This document shows positions 17,001 to 22,930 of a DNA stretch of 36,081 bases, in pieces. The position numbers and the translations under genes are program-made. Positions within the stretch are counted from its first letter, which is position 1. Each line of letters opens with the position of its first letter. The notes beneath the pieces are model-generated. The model did not search any database. It worked only from the letters and a program-made list of their open reading frames with translations, and was not told the origin of the DNA. Origin of the DNA: Clostridium sp. K13 (GTDB lineage: Bacteria; Bacillota; Clostridia; Clostridiales; Clostridiaceae). Location of the stretch: contig NZ_JAASHM010000032.1 of NCBI RefSeq assembly GCF_019734195.1, positions 1-36,081 on the forward strand, in the 5' to 3' direction.

Positions 17001-17617
17001 GAACTCCATTAACTGCTGGAGATATAACAGTAGGAGATATGTATACTATATTACCTTTTGATAATACATTATTTACAATGGAGCTTAAAGGTGAAGATAT
17101 AGTTAAAGCTATTGAACATGGAATCATGCCAGATAATATGGGATGGGGGCAATTCTCAGGTATAAAGGTTTGGTATGATAAAGATGCAGCAGCAGGGGAA
17201 AGAATAACTTCAATAAGGTTTGAAGATGGAACTAAATTAGATATGGATAAGTATTATAAGGTTGTTGTAAATGACTTTATGGCAACAGGTGGAGATGGAT
17301 ATGATTTCTCTAATGCAAAAGATATGTATGATACTAACATTGTTATGAGAGATGGTATTATGGAATATTGGAGAAAGAATGGAATAGATACTAATGTAGA
17401 AAATTTATTAGTAGCAGGAAAAGATACTACTATTGATAAGGATGAAGATATAGATAAGCCTAGTGATGGTAATGGTGGAAGTTCAACAACTAAGCCAAAT
17501 GGAGGTAAATTACCACAAACAGGTGGAGTTGATTCAATTATTCCAGTTTTATTTGGTTTATTAGTAGCAGGTAGTGGATCTTTATCATTAAAGAAAAATA
17601 AAGATGATGTAGCATAA
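14093..17617 (+). CDS. LPXTG-anchored bifunctional 2',3'-cyclic-nucleotide phosphodiesterase / 5'-nucleotidase (YfkN-like)
   Basis: 1174 residues: signal peptide (1 to about 32, ending VSAEE), then two complete metallophosphoesterase plus 5'-nucleotidase C-terminal units. Unit 1 has ATTDLHGRF (D61, H63), IDNGDTTQGN, LGNHEFNFG and VMGHSHEK, like CpdB-type 2',3'-cyclic phosphodiesterase/3'-nucleotidases. Unit 2 (from about residue 635) has SFNDLHGNV, AAGDLYQG, LGNHEFDWG and IGGHDHQF, like UshA/YhcR-type 5'-nucleotidases, and ends with TGGDGYDFSN. The C-terminus has LPQTGG, a hydrophobic helix and a lysine-rich tail: a sortase signal for cell-wall attachment. It would strip phosphate from extracellular nucleotides. 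A strong GGGGG ribosome binding site precedes the ATG. It is monocistronic, with a strong terminator after it. Confidence 0.92.
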   Translation: MKNKLNLKKSLATILVSLFCISLLPTNILVSAEEVTEVTEENNVELKESEKVNVQILATTDLHGRFTNYEYARDLQSDGGLTQISTLIKENKNGNTVIIDNGDTTQGNYNHLFLNDDMSPMILGLNEIGYDVFNLGNHEFNFGMNNLNDFINQTNDNLNVLCANLYKDGNRVLNPYMIKTLENGVKVAVIGVVSPWITKWDAANLVGYEAKNPTEEVTKVIAEIKAAGGADLYVVSAHVGLTSEYGGGDSATDIANANPEVSAIVMGHSHEKKAGIKVNNAIVVQPGNNGADLGKIDITLEKTEEGYKVIESSSSNLSTKGKAVDEELQSKLSSYHNRAINDARGVIGKLDKSLSDENEVKGIPQSLVEDQGVTDFVNEVQLYNSAKYLEGLGIESNSGYNVSGAALFDANSNMFAGDITKAAVSNIYKYDNKLYIIKTNGKQLKRYMEWTASIYNQFKTGDLTVSLNEDIRLYQYDMFDGITYDINISKPAGKRIENLYFEKDGKEVSDEDVVYLAVNNYRYDSILNSSSNPVFEQGTHKKIYDSGADEVSDMRDLIIEYITNVKNGKITRNVDNNWKLTGINYDTTLRAEAVRLVNEGILELPSSEDGRTPNVKSLTWNDVLKALDTTRIEFMSFNDLHGNVEESGKNIGVAKLATLLKERKNIKGSNYEAFAVAAGDLYQGTAISNLTYGKPVSEFFANVGLTASALGNHEFDWGTDKITNWEKEGNFPFLAANIVDKATGNPVDFADPYLIVESNGLKVGIIGITTEETAYKTKPENVKDLTFLAPAEVVNKYAKELKIEKGVNAVVVLSHLGATQNKTTGEITGETADLAKVVTNVDAIIGGHDHQFASGIVNNIPIVEAGYNGRGLSVLSFDFDKEGNLVSVTPNTEEVYKRSASIVADADVAALVAKNKEELSPILDEKVTVLDKDLAYNSREGLQPLGIVVAETMRILADADICITNGGGIRTPLTAGDITVGDMYTILPFDNTLFTMELKGEDIVKAIEHGIMPDNMGWGQFSGIKVWYDKDAAAGERITSIRFEDGTKLDMDKYYKVVVNDFMATGGDGYDFSNAKDMYDTNIVMRDGIMEYWRKNGIDTNVENLLVAGKDTTIDKDEDIDKPSDGNGGSSTTKPNGGKLPQTGGVDSIIPVLFGLLVAGSGSLSLKKNKDDVA

Positions 17618-17671
17618 TTTAAGGGGAAAAATGGTTTAAACCCAGGGGTAAAATCATATATTGTAAATAGA

Positions 17672-17713
17672 AAAGTAGTTGCAAAAATAAGTTTTGCAAC
17701 TACTTTATTTTAG
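17672..17713. terminator. Terminator of the nucleotidase gene
   Basis: A 15-bp perfect stem (17672-17686 with 17692-17706) and a 5-nt loop, with T-rich 3' flank. It may also serve the convergent hsp20 gene on the other strand, since the 5' arm begins with an A run. Confidence 0.9.
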
Positions 17714-17749
17714 AATTTATTGGAATCACCTTCTTTTAGGATTAATAAT

Positions 17750-18190
17750 TTATTCAATTAAAATTCTACTATCATTATCTGCGGTTAATTCTTTTTTAGG
17801 TAACTCAATAGTTAAAACTCCATTATCAAATTTAGCTTTAATTAAATTCTTATTAACATTATTTATATAAAATCCCCTAGAAACTGATCCATAACTTCTT
17901 TCACGTCTAATATAGTTATCCTTCTTTTCTTCATTTTCATAATTTCTGTTAGCAGAAATATTTAAATAGTTATTACTATAATCAATATTTATATCTTTCT
18001 TGTTGATTCCTGGTAATTCGGCGTGAACAATATATTTTTCAGGTGTTTCCTTTATATCAGTCTTAAAGTTTTCACTTGAATTAAATGATGATAACATGTT
18101 GTCATTAAAGAAATCATTGAACATGTCATTAATGCTTAATCCTCTATTATTTTCTCCATTATTAAATTTGAAAGGTACTAAACCAAACAT
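17750..18190 (-). CDS. hsp18: Small heat shock protein, Hsp20/alpha-crystallin family
   Basis: 146 residues with a short N-terminal arm (MFGLVPFKFNNGENN, then DMFNDFFND) and an alpha-crystallin domain from about 42 to 140: FKTDIKETPEKYIVHAELPG, INKKDINIDYSNNYLNISA, RRERSYGSVSRGFYI, and the closing FDNGVLTIELPKKE. It is an ATP-independent holdase that keeps unfolding proteins soluble. The symbol hsp18 follows the clostridial naming of this class and is approximate. The ATG has AAAGGAGG, and an unusually long leader of about 150 nt links it to a CtsR-controlled promoter at 18349-18377. Confidence 0.9.
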   Translation of the reverse strand: MFGLVPFKFNNGENNRGLSINDMFNDFFNDNMLSSFNSSENFKTDIKETPEKYIVHAELPGINKKDINIDYSNNYLNISANRNYENEEKKDNYIRRERSYGSVSRGFYINNVNKNLIKAKFDNGVLTIELPKKELTADNDSRILIE

Positions 18191-18230
18191 ACAAAGACCT
18201 CCTTTAAGTGAAATTTTAAATTTTAATTTG

Positions 18231-18286
18231 GTTAGTTGAATTTATCCATACTAAGGATAGTGGGTAATAAATTATCTTTAACTAAC
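18231..18286 (-). promoter_or_regulatory. Structured leader of the hsp20 transcript
   Basis: Within the transcribed leader, 18280-18286 can pair with 18231-18237 (GTTAGTT/AACTAAC), enclosing a smaller stem (18255-18259 with 18243-18247). A separate arm pair AGAGAAG/CTTCTCT lies further upstream (18301-18307, 18323-18329). The structures are weak and might melt with heat, but the ribosome binding site is not clearly inside a stem. Confidence 0.3.
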
Positions 18287-18348
18287 TTTAAATGTTATTT
18301 AGAGAAGCATTACTTTTATTTACTTCTCTTATTTCTTTGTACAGTTAT

Positions 18349-18378
18349 ATTATACATTCAAGGTCAAAGAAAGTCAAA
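18349..18378 (-). promoter_or_regulatory. CtsR operator overlapping the hsp20 sigma-A promoter
   Basis: On the plus strand GGTCAAAGAAAGTCAAA (18362-18378) matches the CtsR heptad repeat (A/G)GTCAAA-NAN-(A/G)GTCAAA in full. On the minus strand, the same bases form TTGACT (18372-18377), a 17-bp spacer and TATAAT (18349-18354), a near-ideal sigma-A promoter. CtsR bound here would cover the -35 box and spacer. The site therefore predicts heat-inducible control of hsp20 by CtsR rather than by HrcA/CIRCE. Confidence 0.85.
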
Positions 18379-18600
18379 GTCATAAAAGTGAGAATAGTAA
18401 GTTATAAGTGAGAAAATAAAAGAGAGAATTTCATAAAAATTAATTTCAAAAAATTTTAACAGGATTTAAGTATTAAAAAGCAAATATGAAGATAACCAGA
18501 AGTGAGTTTTATAAAATATAACTTTTAATATTCTAAAAATAAATGGGAAAAATAAAAGTGTAAATTAATGGATTAATCTTGTAGGTATAAATATATAGCA

Positions 18601-18617
18601 TTAACCATTATTTAACA
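18601..18617 (+). promoter_or_regulatory. Possible PhoP box upstream of the alkaline phosphatase gene
   Basis: TTAACC (18601-18606) and TTAACA (18612-18617) are direct repeats spaced by 5 bp, as in the Bacillus PhoP half-site arrangement TT(A/T/C)ACA-N5. It lies about 90 bp before a phosphatase gene. AT-rich sequence makes chance matches likely. The rest of the 18191-18708 gap holds the hsp20 promoter and otherwise only AT-rich sequence. Confidence 0.35.
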
Positions 18618-18708
18618 AAAAATACTTATTTCTTAATATTGATTTAAAGAAACTCCTTTATAGTAAATAATGTAAGATATGTAAAAGATACATAGGGAGG
18701 ATGAATTA

Positions 18709-20448
18709 ATGAGTAAAAGAATAAAGGGGATAATTGCTGCTTTTTTAGTAGTAGCAGGAGTTACCACTAATATACATGCATCAAGAAGTAATGTAGTATA
18801 TGCAAATGAAAGAGGAAAAGCTAAAAATGTAATTATGCTTATAGCTGATGGTATGAGTACAGAAGGAATCACATTGGCAAGACAAACAAAAGGTGGAAAT
18901 TTAGCTATGGATGAAATTTCTGTAGGAAGTGTAATTACAAGCTGGGCAAATGGTCCAATAACTGACTCTGCACCAGGAGGAACAGTATATGCTGCAGGTG
19001 AAAAGACTAATAATAAGTATATAGGAACATCAGTTAATGATACTCCAATAGCTAGTATTGTAGAGGGTGCAGAAAGCATTGGAAAAGCTACAGGGATAAT
19101 AGCAACTAGTGAAATAACTCATGCAACTCCAGCTGATTTTACAGCACATACTAATAATAGAAAGCATTATAACCAGATATTACAACAACAAATTAATCAA
19201 GATATGGAAGTTGTTTTAGGTGGTGGATTTAATAAACCAAGCGGATTTACATCAGAAGTTTCAACTGATGAGTTTGCAGCTTATTATGAGGATCAAGTAA
19301 ATAATATTAAAGAAGAGGGCTTTGATTTTATCACTACTAAAGATGAATTAGATAATTATGATGGTGATAAATTATGGGGAAGCTTTGCAGATGCAGATTT
19401 AAAATATGACTTTGATAGACAAAGTGATAATGATAATGTTCAGCCTTCATTAGCAGAAATGACTGACAAAGCTATTGAAGTTTTAAATAAAGATGAATAT
19501 GGATTCTTCTTAATGGTAGAAGGAAGTAAAATTGACTGGGCTGCTCATGCTAATGATCCATCAGGAACAATTGGAGATATTTTAGCTTTTGATGATGCAA
19601 TTAAAGTTGCATTAGATTATGCAAAAGAAAATCAAGATACTATTGTTGTAGTTACAACAGACCATGCAAACAGTGGATTTAGTATAGGGAACGAAAGTAC
19701 AACAAGTGGATATGATGATCTAACATTTGAAGAATCAATAATGCAAATTAAAGACTTTAAATTAAGTGCAGAAAAGTTTACTGCCTTAGTAGAAGGAAAA
19801 TCTGATGATGAAGTTAAAGCATTAATATATGATACTTTAACTGTTGTTAGGAATACAGAACAAAGTGCTTATACAGTAAGTATGTCAGATGTTGAAAATG
19901 TTGAAGGTAAAGCAGGAGTAGAATTTAAGGTTCCAGTTGTAGTTAATGAATTACCAACTGATTCTGTAATAATAGCTTCAGAAATGGCATTTGATATTCC
20001 AGAAGATTTAGAAGTAAAAGCTGTAGAATTAAATAACAAAGTTATTAAAGCAAATAATTGGGATTACAATGTTGTTGATGGAAAGCTACGAGTTGCTCTT
20101 GCAAACTTAGATGATGAACCTATTTTTGTTAACAACACATCAGGCAATAAAAATGTAGTTACATTAACACTTGCTTTAAAGGAAGATAAATCTTCAGAAG
20201 ATAGTACTGCTATTAAGATGTCAGACCTAGTATTAAGATGTGAAAATGATGTTGATATAGAATACAATACTAAAAATGCTAAGAGCACAATTACTTTTGT
20301 AGAAAAAGAAGTAGCACAAGTTAGTGCAAGAGAACTTTATGTATCAGAAGGAGTGGATGTAATCCCTGAAAATATGAAGGCTGTTGCATCAGAATTTACA
20401 TTAGTAGAAAACACAACTGATGTTAAATTTGGAGATACTAAATTCTAA
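18709..20448 (+). CDS. Secreted alkaline phosphatase with cohesin-like module, ended by a premature stop
   Basis: 579 residues. A signal peptide (1 to about 32, ending VVYA) is followed by an alkaline-phosphatase domain: metal ligand D47 (IADGM), nucleophile S87 (TDSAPGG), T139-P141 area (THATPAD), E271, D276 and H280 (KIDWAAHANDP), and D318-H319 (TTDHANSG). The segment where the last zinc ligand normally sits, a GHTG motif near the domain's end, is not present: by residue 385-400 the chain has passed into a beta-rich module (about 400-535) that looks like a cohesin. The frame stops at TAA 20446-20448, yet the same frame continues in good coding sequence to 20787, including a dockerin. AGGGAGG precedes the ATG. 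Intact, this would be a surface phosphatase; as read, its activity is doubtful. Confidence 0.85.
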   Translation: MSKRIKGIIAAFLVVAGVTTNIHASRSNVVYANERGKAKNVIMLIADGMSTEGITLARQTKGGNLAMDEISVGSVITSWANGPITDSAPGGTVYAAGEKTNNKYIGTSVNDTPIASIVEGAESIGKATGIIATSEITHATPADFTAHTNNRKHYNQILQQQINQDMEVVLGGGFNKPSGFTSEVSTDEFAAYYEDQVNNIKEEGFDFITTKDELDNYDGDKLWGSFADADLKYDFDRQSDNDNVQPSLAEMTDKAIEVLNKDEYGFFLMVEGSKIDWAAHANDPSGTIGDILAFDDAIKVALDYAKENQDTIVVVTTDHANSGFSIGNESTTSGYDDLTFEESIMQIKDFKLSAEKFTALVEGKSDDEVKALIYDTLTVVRNTEQSAYTVSMSDVENVEGKAGVEFKVPVVVNELPTDSVIIASEMAFDIPEDLEVKAVELNNKVIKANNWDYNVVDGKLRVALANLDDEPIFVNNTSGNKNVVTLTLALKEDKSSEDSTAIKMSDLVLRCENDVDIEYNTKNAKSTITFVEKEVAQVSARELYVSEGVDVIPENMKAVASEFTLVENTTDVKFGDTKF

Positions 20449-20787
20449 TATAGCCCAGAATTTACAGAGAAGACAGGAAAGGTAACTTATATTGCATTAG
20501 TATCAGCAGATACTTCTTTAGATAGCTTATCTGATATTAATAGTTATACATTAACAGAAACAGCAGAGCAAGTAGAAACAGTATTATTTGGTGATATTAA
20601 TAATGATGGAATAGATGCACAAGATGCTTTAGCAGCAGTAAGTTCTTGGTTAAGAAAAACTGAATTAAATAATAAAGAGATTATTAGCATAAACGTTAAT
20701 GCTGATGGAAGAATTAATACAAGAGATGCTATAGATGTAGTTGATAATTATATAGCAGGTAAAGAGTTTAAAGTTTTATCTAAATAA
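20449..20787 (+). pseudogene. Dockerin-bearing C-terminus separated from the alkaline phosphatase by an in-frame TAA
   Basis: The 112 codons after the stop stay in the phosphatase frame, have no ATG in frame, and end at TAA 20785-20787 just before a terminator. They encode YSPEFTEKTGKVTYIALVSA (finishing a beta domain begun before the stop), then from about 20590 a type-I dockerin with two calcium-loop helices: GDINNDGIDAQDALAAVSSW and NVNADGRINTRDAIDVVDNY. The first position of the second loop is N instead of the usual D. Dockerins bind cohesins, and a cohesin-like protein is encoded next door. A single base change at the TAA would restore a 692-residue protein, so recent nonsense mutation, sequencing error or stop readthrough are all open. 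Confidence 0.8.
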
Positions 20788-20790
20788 TGC

Positions 20791-20850
20791 AATAAGAGAC
20801 AAGCTACCTGAAGAGGAGTTAGGAGGCGACTTGTCTCTTATTTTTTTATT
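20791..20850 (+). terminator. Terminator of the alkaline phosphatase gene
   Basis: A 13-bp stem (AATAAGAGACAAG 20791-20803 with 20830-20842) and a 26-nt loop, then a T run. Its position right behind 20787, not behind 20448, supports the longer original gene. Confidence 0.85.
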
Positions 20851-20962
20851 TCAATGTTAAGTTTTTATTACATATATTTAACGTAACTATCAAAGAAGAT
20901 AAAAGGAAAATAATGTATCATATGTATAGAATAAAAACCTTTGATAGGGAGTGGGAAAGCTT

Positions 20963-21598
20963 ATGAAAATAAAAGAAAACAAGAAAATATGGATTAGTGG
21001 AGGAATTATAGTATTAACTATAACCTTGGTACTTAGTATATTTATTTTTAGTATTAAAACAACACCTACATTGAAATTAAAAGTTTCTAGTGAAAAAATT
21101 TCATCCAATTATAAAGAGGAGATTATAATACCTGCTGTATTAAGTAAACTACCTGATAATGAATATCCAGCAGCAAGTGTAGAAATAAAGTTTGATAATA
21201 ATAAATTAGAGTTTGTGGGAATTTCTATAGGAACTATGGAAACTTATAATGATTATGACCCGGAGAGAGATGATGAAGCATCTTATAAAATTCCACAGTG
21301 GTCATATAATGAAGAGGTTGCAAATCAAGAAGGTGTAATAAAAGCTATGTATTTAGATACAACAGCAGGAAAGAATGCATATGTTAGCAGTGGCTTTGAA
21401 AAAGAAAAGAAGGATATACCATTTCAATTAATATTTAAGCTTAAAGATTCAGTAATTCCAAATGATGAGCTTGTTATTGAAATAGAAGAGGCAGTTTTTG
21501 CAACTATAAATGGAGATGTAGATAAAACTACACTATCTACTAAAGATAGTTATGGAAAGTTAAAAGTAAGGGATGGGATTATTAGAATAACAAGCTAG
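20963..21598 (+). CDS. Membrane-anchored cohesin-like protein
   Basis: 211 residues from the ATG at 20963. The frame is open from a GTG at 20951, which overlaps the GGGAG ribosome binding site. One N-terminal membrane helix (about 9-30, IWISGGIIVLTITLVLSIF) with lysines before it acts as a signal anchor, leaving the rest outside. The outer part is one beta-sandwich domain like a cohesin: IIIPAVLSKLPDNEYPAASV, EIKFDNNKLEFVGISIG, then GVIKAMYLDTTAG and FQLIFKLKD. Cohesins are the receptors for dockerins. Its place directly after a dockerin-tagged phosphatase suggests it displays or displayed that enzyme on the membrane. A cohesin assignment without alignment is tentative. The YibE/F gene follows after 70 bp. 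Confidence 0.68.
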   Translation: MKIKENKKIWISGGIIVLTITLVLSIFIFSIKTTPTLKLKVSSEKISSNYKEEIIIPAVLSKLPDNEYPAASVEIKFDNNKLEFVGISIGTMETYNDYDPERDDEASYKIPQWSYNEEVANQEGVIKAMYLDTTAGKNAYVSSGFEKEKKDIPFQLIFKLKDSVIPNDELVIEIEEAVFATINGDVDKTTLSTKDSYGKLKVRDGIIRITS

Positions 21599-21668
21599 TT
21601 ATAATTATAAAAAATTTAAAGTAAGTAATAGTGGGTAAATAAAAATAAGGGTAAAGAGGAATATACTT

Positions 21669-22826
21669 ATGGATAAATTTAAAGGTAATAATTTAAGGGT
21701 TAATAAGAAAAATATAATTTGGATTGGGTTTATGTTAAGCTTTTTTATCTTTTTGATTATATTCAATAAAAGGTTGGATTATAAAAAACCAGAAGATAGA
21801 CCAGTAGGGATTGAATATGCAAAAGCAGAAGTTATAAGTATAGTTTCAGAAGAGTTAGAACCAGATCCAGATTTTCCTTATATTAATATAGGAAAACAAA
21901 ACTTAGAGCTTAAAATTTTAAGTGGAGACAGAAAAGGTGAAGTAGTTACTGCAAATAACTTTATTGGAAGAGTAGATAATAAACCAGCTAAGGTTGGAAC
22001 TAAGTTTATAATTTCTAGTTTTGATGATTTTATTACAACTGTTATTGTTAATTATAGTAGAGAAATGGCACTTTACTTATTAGTACTAATTTTTATGTTT
22101 ATAGTAATATTTATAGGAAGATTAAAGGGGATAAAGTCTTTATTTTCATTAGGATTTACAATGGTATGTATAATATTTTTATTTATTCCTTTAATAATAA
22201 GAGGTATGAATCCAATAGTAGCATCAGTAATTATTGTTATATTATCAACAGGTGTTACAATGTTATCTCTAAATGGGGTGAGCAAAAAAACAATGGTAGC
22301 TTGTTTTAGCTGTATTTTATGTACAGCTATTGCAGGAATTTTAGCTTATTTATTTGGAGTTATAACTAATATTTCAAGCTTTAATACTTATGAAGCACAG
22401 GATTTACTTTTTGTTGCACAAAAGACTTCCTTAAGGATAAAGGATTTGCTTTTTGCAGGAATAATAATTGCTTCCTTGGGAGCAATTATGGATACTACTA
22501 TTTCTATAACATCATCTGTATTTGAAATGTTTGAAGTAAATAAAGAGTTAACTAGTGAGCAGTTATTTACATCAGGAATGAATATAGGAAAAGATGTAAT
22601 GGGAACTATGACTAATACATTAATATTAGCATTTACAGGAAGTAGTATTAATATAGTTGTTATTTATTTTATGTACAATCTCCCTTATATGCAGTTAATA
22701 AATATTGATAGTATAGTAATTGAGGTTATACAAGGAATATCAGGAGGAATAGCTCTTGTTTTGTCTATTCCAATATCAGCCTTTGCAGCTTCAAAATTAG
22801 CAGTTAAATGTAAAAAACTAGATTGA
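21669..22826 (+). CDS. YibE/F family membrane protein
   Basis: 385 residues. A first membrane helix (about 16-31) is followed by an extracytoplasmic domain (about 40-125, with EVISIVSEELEPDPDFPYIN and KVGTKFIISSF), then about seven membrane helices. Family hallmarks are the stretch GAIMDTTISITSSVFEM and GMNIGKDVMGTMTNTLILAF. YibE/F proteins are widespread in Firmicutes and their function is not established. The ATG has AAAGAGG upstream, and the gene lies 70 bp behind the cohesin-like gene with no terminator between, so the two are probably co-transcribed. Confidence 0.85.
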   Translation: MDKFKGNNLRVNKKNIIWIGFMLSFFIFLIIFNKRLDYKKPEDRPVGIEYAKAEVISIVSEELEPDPDFPYINIGKQNLELKILSGDRKGEVVTANNFIGRVDNKPAKVGTKFIISSFDDFITTVIVNYSREMALYLLVLIFMFIVIFIGRLKGIKSLFSLGFTMVCIIFLFIPLIIRGMNPIVASVIIVILSTGVTMLSLNGVSKKTMVACFSCILCTAIAGILAYLFGVITNISSFNTYEAQDLLFVAQKTSLRIKDLLFAGIIIASLGAIMDTTISITSSVFEMFEVNKELTSEQLFTSGMNIGKDVMGTMTNTLILAFTGSSINIVVIYFMYNLPYMQLINIDSIVIEVIQGISGGIALVLSIPISAFAASKLAVKCKKLD

Positions 22827-22930
22827 CCCTGCAGGTTAATATATTTATTAATATTATAATTAAGAACAATTAAATTAAAATACTTATATTATAGTAAGGA
22901 GAATATAAATAAGCTAAAAAGGGAGAATAG

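Noticed and set aside
16662..17127. Minus-strand open frames inside the nucleotidase gene
   Set aside because: No ribosome binding sites and low-complexity leucine-rich readings, fully covered by a well-supported gene.
20446..20448. Selenocysteine, pyrrolysine or programmed recoding at the phosphatase stop
   Set aside because: The codon is TAA, not TGA or TAG, and no stimulatory structure or readthrough context is apparent; simple nonsense mutation or sequencing error is more likely.
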